From NCBI GenBank assembly GCA_902636075.1, contig CACPQM010000002.1:62001-126000 (forward strand): DNA of 64,000 bases, written 5' to 3'. This document shows positions 57,206 through 64,000 of this stretch, in pieces (positions within the stretch are counted from its first letter, which is position 1; the number at the start of each line of letters is the position of its first letter). Below the pieces are notes generated by a model, which saw only the letters and a list, made by a program, of their open reading frames with translations, was not told the DNA's origin and ran no database searches. Made by a program: the position numbers and the translations under genes. Origin of the DNA: an uncultured Pelagibacteraceae bacterium (lineage in GTDB: Bacteria > Pseudomonadota > Alphaproteobacteria > Pelagibacterales > Pelagibacteraceae).

Positions 57206-58042
57206 ATGTCAGACATAGAAGTAAAAAAAATTATTGAACCTACGCCAGCATCTGACGGGGCTGGAGTTAAACTAAAAAGAAGTATTGGTGTTGAGCCAAA
57301 CTACTTTGATCCATTTTTAATGCTTGATGAATTTGGATCAGAAAATAGTGAAGATTATATAGCAGGTTTTCCACCTCATCCTCATCGAGGAATAGAAACA
57401 GTAACCTATATGTTGGCTGGAGATTTTGAGCACAAAGATAGCACAGGTGGTGAAGGTAGAATGACTGCGGGAGATGTTCAGTGGATGAAAACTGGAAGTG
57501 GAATAATTCACTCTGAAATGCCAGCAATGAAAGAAGGTAAGCTACATGGATTTCAATTATGGATTAATATGCCAGCTAAACTTAAAATGAGCAAACCTAA
57601 TTACATCTATATAGATGCGGAACAGATGCAATCGTATAAAGATGAGGGAAAAATTGTAAAAGTCATTGCTGGTAAATTTGAAAAAGCTGAAGGACCTGTA
57701 AAAAAACATAATGTTGAGCCTATTTATTTTGATGTAGAACTAAATAAAGATAAGGAGTTCAATTTCGATTTACCATCAACTCACAATTCATTTATTTATT
57801 TAATAAAGGGAGAGATAAAAATTGGAAATCAACAACATCAAAAAGTTGAAAATTCAAAACTAATTCTTTTAGAAAAAGGAAATAAACTTAAGGTTTATGG
57901 CTCAACAGATGCTAAATTTCTTCTAATTGCTGGAAAACCAATAGGTGAACAAATTGCTAGAGGTGGTCCATTTGTTATGAACACTAAACAAGAAATCTTG
58001 CAAGCAGTCGAGGATTATCATAAAGGTACATTTGTAAAATGA
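57206..58042 (+). CDS. Pirin-family protein
   Basis: A bicupin of 278 residues. The N-terminal cupin has the metal site in HPHRGIETVTYMLAGDFEHKDS and HSEM (HxH, H, E), and the C-terminal cupin ends GGPFVMNTKQEI, a pirin hallmark. Some pirins are quercetinases or redox sensors; the function here is unknown. The last 4 bases overlap the quinone reductase start (ATGA). Confidence 0.93.
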   Translation: MSDIEVKKIIEPTPASDGAGVKLKRSIGVEPNYFDPFLMLDEFGSENSEDYIAGFPPHPHRGIETVTYMLAGDFEHKDSTGGEGRMTAGDVQWMKTGSGIIHSEMPAMKEGKLHGFQLWINMPAKLKMSKPNYIYIDAEQMQSYKDEGKIVKVIAGKFEKAEGPVKKHNVEPIYFDVELNKDKEFNFDLPSTHNSFIYLIKGEIKIGNQQHQKVENSKLILLEKGNKLKVYGSTDAKFLLIAGKPIGEQIARGGPFVMNTKQEILQAVEDYHKGTFVK

Positions 58043-59010
58043 AATCTATTAAAGTAACAAATACAGGTGGACCAGAAGTTCTTAAACTAGAAGTTATAAC
58101 TTTAGAAAAACCTGAAGCAGATGAAGTTCAAATCGAACATGTTTCAATTGGTTTAAATTATATAGATACATATCATAGATCAGGTTTATATCCTCTAGAA
58201 TTACCAACCGGGATTGGGATGGAAGCAGCAGGTATAATTAAAGAAGTTGGTTCAAATGTTTCTAATTTTTCAGTTGGAGATAAAATTGCATATGCTGCAG
58301 CTCCTTTAGGTGCTTACTCAACTCACAGAAATTATACGTCAAAAAATATTGTAAAAGTTCCTGAAGATATTGATTTGGAGCAAATTTCGAGCGCGATGAC
58401 AAAAGGAATGACAACATTTTATTTATTACACAAAACATATGTTCCAAAAGAAGGTGAAACTGTCTTATTTCATGCAGCAGCTGGTGGCGTCGGACAATTC
58501 TTTTGTCAGTGGGCAAAAAGTTTAGGACTGAAAGTTATTGGAACAGTTGGTAGTGACGAAAAAGTTGAGATAGCAAAGAAGTATGGTTGTGATGAGGTTA
58601 TAAATTATTCTAAGGAAGACTTTGCAAAAAAAGTGTTGGAACTCACAAATGGTAAAGGTGTTTCAGTTGTTTATGATGGTGTAGGTAAAACAACGTATGA
58701 TAAATCTATTGAATGTTTAAAATTAAGAGGAACAATGGTTTCATTTGGAAATGCATCAGGTCCACTTGACCCAATTATTGTATCAAAATCTTTGCAACCA
58801 AAGGGTATTTATTTCGTTAGACCTGCAATGAATCAATACTTTACAAATAGTGAAGAAATACAAGAAGCAGCTAACATGTTGTTTAAACAAATTTCATCAG
58901 GAAATGTAAAAATAGAAATTTTTAAAAAATATAAATTAGAAGATGTTATTCAAGCACATAAAGATTTAGAAGGAAGAAAAATTACAGGTCCGGCAGTAAT
59001 TATTCCTTAA
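58039..59010 (+). CDS. NADPH:quinone oxidoreductase, zeta-crystallin-like
   Basis: This is a zinc-free medium-chain reductase of 323 residues. LNYIDTYHRSGLYPLELPTGIGMEAAG is the quinone reductase signature and VLFHAAAGGVGQFFCQWAKSLG the NADPH Rossmann motif. It reduces quinones by one or two electrons, giving stress protection. It starts in an ATGA overlap with pirin and overlaps the convergent DUF2721 gene by 11 bases. Confidence 0.94.
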   Translation: MKSIKVTNTGGPEVLKLEVITLEKPEADEVQIEHVSIGLNYIDTYHRSGLYPLELPTGIGMEAAGIIKEVGSNVSNFSVGDKIAYAAAPLGAYSTHRNYTSKNIVKVPEDIDLEQISSAMTKGMTTFYLLHKTYVPKEGETVLFHAAAGGVGQFFCQWAKSLGLKVIGTVGSDEKVEIAKKYGCDEVINYSKEDFAKKVLELTNGKGVSVVYDGVGKTTYDKSIECLKLRGTMVSFGNASGPLDPIIVSKSLQPKGIYFVRPAMNQYFTNSEEIQEAANMLFKQISSGNVKIEIFKKYKLEDVIQAHKDLEGRKITGPAVIIP

Positions 59011-59407
59011 ACTGAACATCCATATCAGAAAGATGAAGTTTCAAAGCCTTGGTAGAAATTTGTATTTCCCTAATAAAAAATATAATTGAAATCATCATTG
59101 ACAAACAGCACGTTCCAAAAATTACTCTAGCTACAATTAAACTTTCCAAATAAAGAGCAAATACGGTCAGCATATTAAATAAAAAGCCAAATGCTGCTGA
59201 CATAATTGCAAACTTTAATACTCCAATTCTGCTGTTTAAGTTTAAAAGTTGATCTTTCCATTCTGGGGGTGTGTGTTTTTCAAATACATATTCATCATGA
59301 ATTTTTCTAATTAATCCACTTAGGGTATGAAATCTATTGCTATATACACTCATTATAAGCGGTATTGCTGGAAACATTAAAGCTGTAACAGTGTAATCTA
59401 TATTCAT
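59000..59407 (-). CDS. DUF2721 membrane protein
   Basis: From the ATG at 59407 the product has 135 residues: an N-terminal helix (about 5-20, ALMFPAIPLIMSVYSNRF), a soluble loop with NSRIG, then two helices (about 65-86 and 88-110). FHTLSGLIRKIHDEY and the rest match the DUF2721 pattern. Function unknown. A TTG three codons upstream is possible but less likely. It is divergent from ubiA by 52 bases. Confidence 0.8.
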   Translation of the reverse strand: MNIDYTVTALMFPAIPLIMSVYSNRFHTLSGLIRKIHDEYVFEKHTPPEWKDQLLNLNSRIGVLKFAIMSAAFGFLFNMLTVFALYLESLIVARVIFGTCCLSMMISIIFFIREIQISTKALKLHLSDMDVQFKE

Positions 59408-59459
59408 TCGAATCAATTTGATTATGAAACTCTGCTTTGCTATTTACAAGTAAATTGTT

Positions 59460-60326
59460 ATGCAAAACATCAAATTGTTTATTGAACTTACAAGGTTAAA
59501 TAGACCCATCGGATATATGCTTTTATTTTGGCCTTGTCTATGGGGTCTTACCATTGCTTATGATTTTAATTTTGAATTAGAAATTTTTTATTTTTATTCT
59601 TTGTTATTTTTACTTGGGTCGATGCTAATGAGATCTGCTGGTTGTATTGTAAACGACATAGTAGATAAAAATTTCGACAAAAAAGTAGAGAGGACAAAAA
59701 ATAGACCAATTGCATCGGGAAAAGTTTCTGTAAAGCTTGCAATAATTTATTCTTTTGTTTTATGTGGATTGGCATTTTTAGTCTTGATTAATTTTAATAA
59801 ACTCACAATTTTAATGGCACTATTATCAATGCCCTTGGCATTTACTTATCCATTGATGAAAAGATTTACTTACTGGCCACAATTATTTCTAGGAATTACA
59901 TTTAATTATGGGCTTGTTCTTGCATGGATATCTATAAATAACAGTATATCTATTGTTCCAATCATATTTTATTTTGGAGCCATATTTTGGACACTGGGTT
60001 ACGACACAATTTATGGATATCAAGATATTAAAGATGATGAGATTATAGGAGTTAAATCTACCTCGATAAAATTTAAAAATAACCCGAAAAAATTTATTTC
60101 TTTATGTTACTCAATTTTTTTTCTTACACTAATCTTAATAGGTTTTCTAATGGATTTTAATTTATCATATTTTATATCTCTGGTAATTACTTTTTTTCAT
60201 TTAAGCTTGTATCAAATAAAAAATCTCAAAATATCAAACCCTAATATGTGTCTAAATAAATTTAAGAGCAATAATATATTGGGTCTTATGGTATTTATTA
60301 ATATTTTGATTGGAAAAATAATTTAG
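59460..60326 (+). CDS. ubiA: 4-hydroxybenzoate polyprenyltransferase
   Basis: UbiA joins the polyprenyl tail to 4-hydroxybenzoate in ubiquinone synthesis. The 288-residue membrane enzyme has the first motif NDIVDKNFDKKVERTKNRP (N-D-x-x-D-x-x-x-D) and the second in DTIYGYQDIKDD. N-terminal RLNRPIGYMLLFWPCLWGL is typical. It is immediately followed by msbA with no bases between. Confidence 0.95.
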   Translation: MQNIKLFIELTRLNRPIGYMLLFWPCLWGLTIAYDFNFELEIFYFYSLLFLLGSMLMRSAGCIVNDIVDKNFDKKVERTKNRPIASGKVSVKLAIIYSFVLCGLAFLVLINFNKLTILMALLSMPLAFTYPLMKRFTYWPQLFLGITFNYGLVLAWISINNSISIVPIIFYFGAIFWTLGYDTIYGYQDIKDDEIIGVKSTSIKFKNNPKKFISLCYSIFFLTLILIGFLMDFNLSYFISLVITFFHLSLYQIKNLKISNPNMCLNKFKSNNILGLMVFINILIGKII

Positions 60327-62069
60327 ATGACAAATTTTGAAATATTAAAAAGATTGTATAGTGATTATACAAAAAAACATTTTAATAAAATTTTATTAGC
60401 TGTTTTTTTTTCAATTTTAGTGGCAGCGAGTACGTCTGGAATTGCATGGCTGTTAGATCCTGCAATTGATAAAATTTTTCTTAACAAAGATCAAAGTCTG
60501 TTGTTACTAATTCCATTATTTATAATACTAACTTTCGCTACTAAAGGAATTTCTCTTTATATGGCTAAAGTAATAATGATTAAAGTTGGAGAAGAAGTAA
60601 AAAAAAATATCCAGATGAATATGTTGTCATCATTTATTAAGGCAGACACTGAATATATAGAAAATAAACATACTGGAAAATACATATCTAATTTAAATTT
60701 TGATGTTAATCAAATAACCATGATGTTAAGCACTTCCTTTTTAAATTTTTTCAAAGATGGCTTAACTTTACTCGGTCTTCTTTCTGTAATGTTTTTTCAA
60801 AACTGGAGACTATCTTTAATAGCTATAATTATGATACCTCTTGCATCTTTTACTGCAAAAAAATTAGGTAAAAGAATGAGCAAAGTAGTAACTGAAGCAC
60901 AGGAAAGATCCGGAGACTTAAATAAGTATTTAATTGATTTATTTAAGAACCATAAAATTATTAAAATTTTTCAAAGAGAAAAATTTGAAGAAGAAAGATC
61001 AGAAAAATTTGTTAATGATTTAAAAAATAAATCTATAAAAATTGCTACAGTATTTATTCGAGCTACGCCAATAATGGAAATTCTTACTGGTATTATGATT
61101 GCAATTTTAATTTTTTACTCAGGTAAACTGATTATGAGTAATCAGTTAAATATAAATAATTTCTTTTCATTTTTAGCTGCTATGATGTTAGCATACCAAC
61201 CTGTAAAATCTCTTTCAATAATCAATGTCGGAGTAGGTCAAGGATTATCTGCTGCAAAAAGAATACTTCCAATTGTAGATATTAAAAATTTAGTTTTAGA
61301 GAATAATGATAAGATGGAAATTAATATCTTAAATGGTGATATAGAACTTGAAAAAATTAATTTCAATTATTCCTCAAATTTAGAAAATAATGTTTTAAAA
61401 GACGTAAATATTAAAATTAATGGAAAAAAAATGACTGCCTTAGTTGGTCAGAGTGGATCAGGTAAATCAACTTTATTAAGTTTAGTCCCTAGGATTTATG
61501 ACCCAAATTCTGGAGTAGTAAAGATTGATGGACAAAACATAAAAGATGTTAATTTATTTTCTTTAAGGAAAGAAATTTCAATAGTAGATCAAAATGTAAC
61601 TTTATTTGATGATACAATCTTTAATAATATAAAATATGCAAAACCTAATGCTAATGATGATGAAGTATATGAGGCAGCTAAACTATCAATGTGTTCAGAA
61701 TTTATAGATAAACTTGTAAATAAATATCAAACTATGATTGGAGAGAATGGGGTTAGATTGTCAGGAGGAGAAAAACAACGACTTTCTATTGCAAGAGCAT
61801 TCTTAAAAAATAGTAAAATTATTCTTTTAGACGAGGCCACTTCATCTTTAGACTCTGAAACTGAAGAAAAGATTCAAAAAGCTTTAGATAAGTTAACTTT
61901 AAATAAGACGACTGTTGTAATTGCTCACAGACTTTCAACTATTTTAAATTCTGATAAAATTTACGTTATGGATAAGGGAATGGTTATGGACTCTGGCAAT
62001 CATGAAGAACTCTTAGCAAAATCTGAAACTTATAAAAATTATTACAATAAACAAATAAACAAAAGTTGA
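60327..62069 (+). CDS. msbA: Lipid A export ABC transporter, MsbA-type
   Basis: The half-transporter of 580 residues has six membrane helices in its first 300 residues and an ATPase domain: Walker A GQSGSGKS from residue 374, signature LSGGEKQRLS, Walker B IILLDEATSSLD and the H-loop AHRLST. Position beside waaA and lpxK supports a role in flipping lipid A-core. The stop overlaps the waaA ATG (TGATG). Confidence 0.9.
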   Translation: MTNFEILKRLYSDYTKKHFNKILLAVFFSILVAASTSGIAWLLDPAIDKIFLNKDQSLLLLIPLFIILTFATKGISLYMAKVIMIKVGEEVKKNIQMNMLSSFIKADTEYIENKHTGKYISNLNFDVNQITMMLSTSFLNFFKDGLTLLGLLSVMFFQNWRLSLIAIIMIPLASFTAKKLGKRMSKVVTEAQERSGDLNKYLIDLFKNHKIIKIFQREKFEEERSEKFVNDLKNKSIKIATVFIRATPIMEILTGIMIAILIFYSGKLIMSNQLNINNFFSFLAAMMLAYQPVKSLSIINVGVGQGLSAAKRILPIVDIKNLVLENNDKMEINILNGDIELEKINFNYSSNLENNVLKDVNIKINGKKMTALVGQSGSGKSTLLSLVPRIYDPNSGVVKIDGQNIKDVNLFSLRKEISIVDQNVTLFDDTIFNNIKYAKPNANDDEVYEAAKLSMCSEFIDKLVNKYQTMIGENGVRLSGGEKQRLSIARAFLKNSKIILLDEATSSLDSETEEKIQKALDKLTLNKTTVVIAHRLSTILNSDKIYVMDKGMVMDSGNHEELLAKSETYKNYYNKQINKS

Positions 62070-63307
62070 TGTTTATTATTTATAATTTTTTTTTATTACT
62101 AGTATTATTAATTTCTCCGTTCATTATTATTATTAGAATATTTTTAGGCAAAGAAGATCAAAATAGATTTAAGGAAAAATATGGATTTTATTCTAAAAAT
62201 AATAAACCTAATGGAACAATTTGGATACATGGTGCTAGTGTAGGAGAAATATTAAGTATAATTCCTATTATTAAGAAATTTGAAGAAGATAAAAAAATTA
62301 AAAGAATTTTAATTACATCATCAACAACAAGTTCATCACATATCTTTTCAAAATTTAGGTTTAAAAAAGCTATTCATCAATATTACCCTTTTGATTTAAA
62401 TTTTTTAACTAAACTTTTTATTAATCATTGGAAGCCGAAATTAGCAATATTTGTAGACTCAGAAATTTGGCCAAATATGTTTAATAATTTACATAAAAAA
62501 AATATTCCACTAATCCTTCTTAATGCAAGAATTACAAAAAAATCTTTTAAGAGATGGAAATCCTTTCCAAGTTTTTCAAAAAAAATTTTTGAAAAAATAA
62601 CTTTTGCTTTGCCTCAAAACATGGAGACTAAAAAGTATTTAAAATTATTAGGTACAAAAAATATAAAATTTATAGGCAATTTAAAGTTTTTTGGAGTGAT
62701 ACAAAAAGAAAAAGTAAAAAATTTAATTCTTAGAAGAAAATTCTCAAAAAGAGTTATTTTTTGTGCAGCAAGTACACATCGAACAGAAGAACTATTTATT
62801 GGAAGGGTGCATAAAGAACTAAAATCAGAAATTAAAAACTTGATAACAATAATAATACCAAGACATATAAATAGAAAAAAAGAGATACTTTATGAATTAA
62901 ATAATATTGGTTTAAATTGTCAATTTCATACTTCCACTAAAAAATTAAACAAAGATACAGATATATATATCGTTGATACTTATGGAGAAAGTGCAAAATT
63001 CTATTCACTGTCTAAATTAACATTTTTGGGAGGATCGCTAATATCACATGGAGGACAAAACCCTATAGAGTCTGCACGAGAGGGTAACTATATCTTGTAT
63101 GGTCCACATGTGGAAAATTTTAAAGAGGTTTATGAAATTTTAGAGAAATTAAAAATTACAACAAGAGTAAATTCAATAAAAAACATGAAATCTGTGGTTC
63201 GTCGGAAAATTAATTTTTTACAAAGAAATAAAGTAAATAAAAAGTTAAAATACCTAGGTGATAACATACTAAATAAAAGTTTTTATGAGATCAGTAAATT
63301 TATATAG
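62069..63307 (+). CDS. waaA: 3-deoxy-D-manno-octulosonic acid (Kdo) transferase
   Basis: WaaA adds Kdo to the lipid A precursor in LPS inner-core synthesis. The 412-residue protein has an N-terminal hydrophobic anchor and GT-B motifs: IWIHGASVGEI near residue 52, FVDSEIWPNM, and the C-terminal LGGSLISHGGQNPIESAREG, all conserved in the family. The ATG at 62069 shares a base with the msbA stop. Its own stop is followed directly by lpxK. Confidence 0.94.
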   Translation: MFIIYNFFLLLVLLISPFIIIIRIFLGKEDQNRFKEKYGFYSKNNKPNGTIWIHGASVGEILSIIPIIKKFEEDKKIKRILITSSTTSSSHIFSKFRFKKAIHQYYPFDLNFLTKLFINHWKPKLAIFVDSEIWPNMFNNLHKKNIPLILLNARITKKSFKRWKSFPSFSKKIFEKITFALPQNMETKKYLKLLGTKNIKFIGNLKFFGVIQKEKVKNLILRRKFSKRVIFCAASTHRTEELFIGRVHKELKSEIKNLITIIIPRHINRKKEILYELNNIGLNCQFHTSTKKLNKDTDIYIVDTYGESAKFYSLSKLTFLGGSLISHGGQNPIESAREGNYILYGPHVENFKEVYEILEKLKITTRVNSIKNMKSVVRRKINFLQRNKVNKKLKYLGDNILNKSFYEISKFI

Positions 63308-64000
63308 ATGAAAATAATAAAACCATTATATTTAAATGATAAAAATTTAATTTCTTTATTATTAACTCCTTTTACAATTTTTACTATTTTAACTAATTTT
63401 TGTAAAAATTTATTAATAAAAAAAAAATATAAAATCAAAACTATATGTGTGGGCAACATTTATGTAGGTGGAACTGGAAAAACATCTCTATGTATAAAAA
63501 TAAATAAAATTTTAAAAAAAAAATTTAAAACAGTTTTTATTAAAAAAAAATATTTGGATCAATTTGATGAAAGAAAAATGCTACAGTCCCACGGAAAGCT
63601 AATTAGTGATGAAAATAGAAATATAAGCTTAGATAAAGCAGAGGCAAAAAAGTTTAATTTAGCAATTTTAGATGACGGTTTGCAGGATAAGAGAATAGAT
63701 TATGACATTTCAATTGCTTGCTTTAACTCTACTTATGGTATTGGTAACGGATTTTTAATACCTGCAGGTCCTCTAAGAGAAAGATTAGAAATATTAAAAA
63801 AATATAGTGCAATTTTTTTAGTTGGTAAAAAAAAAAATAAAAAACTTTTACAAATATTAAAAAAATTTAATGATAAGATTTTTTATTGTAACTATGTCCC
63901 GATTAATCTCAAAAATTTCAACAGAAATAAAAGTTACTTGTATTTTTGTGGCATCGGGAATCCAGAGGAATTTGAAAATACACTAAATAAGTATAAATTT
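63308..64000 (+). CDS. lpxK: Tetraacyldisaccharide 4'-kinase, C-terminus cut by window edge
   Basis: LpxK phosphorylates lipid A at the 4' position. The frame is open from the ATG at 63308 to the edge (231 codons). The P-loop VGGTGKTS at 53-60 follows KTICVGNIY, and later ILDDGLQDKRIDYDISIACFN is the family's second signature (DDGxQ). The usual length is about 320, so about a quarter is missing. It directly follows waaA. Confidence 0.94.
   Translation, partial: MKIIKPLYLNDKNLISLLLTPFTIFTILTNFCKNLLIKKKYKIKTICVGNIYVGGTGKTSLCIKINKILKKKFKTVFIKKKYLDQFDERKMLQSHGKLISDENRNISLDKAEAKKFNLAILDDGLQDKRIDYDISIACFNSTYGIGNGFLIPAGPLRERLEILKKYSAIFLVGKKKNKKLLQILKKFNDKIFYCNYVPINLKNFNRNKSYLYFCGIGNPEEFENTLNKYKF

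Overview
The window is a 64-kb piece of a very AT-rich, densely packed alphaproteobacterial chromosome. The best fit is the SAR11 clade (Pelagibacterales, 'Candidatus Pelagibacter'-like). The evidence is strong A+T bias with lysine- and isoleucine-rich proteins, near-absent intergenic DNA (no gap without a gene exceeds about 90 bases), and alphaproteobacterial gene orders: mutY-dciA-dsbA-smc, split F0 operon atpI-B-E-F'-F, rplY-pth-ychF, MarR/OmpR/histidine kinase beside ilvE, and petABC. There is also a retinal-synthesis cluster typical of proteorhodopsin-bearing marine bacteria. I see no insertion sequence, prophage, integron or CRISPR array; this is core genome. The clade assignment is inferred from these traits, not from a search.

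Layout. 1-8.8 kb: ELM1-like protein (cut by the left edge), trxB, PsiE-like protein, a reductase/epimerase, aspC, uvrB, then a folate-linked run (pteridine-reductase-like SDR, secreted hydrolase, folB). 8.75-15.6 kb: uvrC, pgsA, ilvE, a MarR-response regulator-histidine kinase operon resembling PetP/PetR, a UbiK-like protein and lgt. 15.5-25.2 kb: MidA/NDUFAF7-like methyltransferase, pgeF, prs, rplY, pth, ychF; petABC (bc1 complex) on the minus strand; trmL, hemF, greA. 25.1-34.8 kb: cca, tRNA-Gln(TTG), ispE, a TPR protein, a family 4/5-like uracil-DNA glycosylase, a 44-residue membrane ORF, rnhB, ccrM, an FAD monooxygenase, mutY, dciA and a DsbA-like protein. 34.8-39.8 kb: smc and the F0 ATP synthase operon. 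39.8-46.5 kb: crtI-crtB-crtY-blh (beta-carotene to retinal), a small membrane protein, ispH, thrB, rnhA. 46.5-55.4 kb: a lipoprotein, a peroxiredoxin, thrC, then the cytochrome c oxidase region (ctaB, an 87-residue membrane protein, subunit IV, coxC, coxA, coxB; a HIG1-like small protein; a second subunit III paralogue; a Sco copper chaperone). 55.4-64 kb: rsmE, a HAD-DoxX-pirin-quinone reductase run, a DUF2721 protein, ubiA, and msbA-waaA-lpxK (lipid A/LPS core; lpxK is cut by the right edge).

How the parts fit. The window carries much of the energy system: bc1 complex, aa3-type oxidase with its heme and copper assembly factors, the membrane sector of ATP synthase, and the enzymes that make retinal for a light-driven pump (the rhodopsin itself and GGPP synthase are not here). 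Isoprenoid supply (ispE, ispH) and ubiquinone synthesis (ubiA, UbiK-like) feed the same systems.

Most notable observations: (1) an SMC protein of 857 residues whose central coil has no glycine or proline over 250 residues and no recognisable hinge domain; (2) TATAAT-like boxes repeatedly 4-11 bases upstream of start codons, suggesting leaderless or near-leaderless mRNAs, including a symmetric TATATA exactly midway between two divergent starts; (3) four GANTC sites in 77 bases before ccrM; (4) palindromes in the divergent coxB and petA promoter regions; (5) back-to-back start codons of mutY and dciA sharing CATATG; (6) convergent genes whose stop codons overlap in 8 of 10 cases; (7) several small membrane proteins embedded in the retinal and oxidase clusters.
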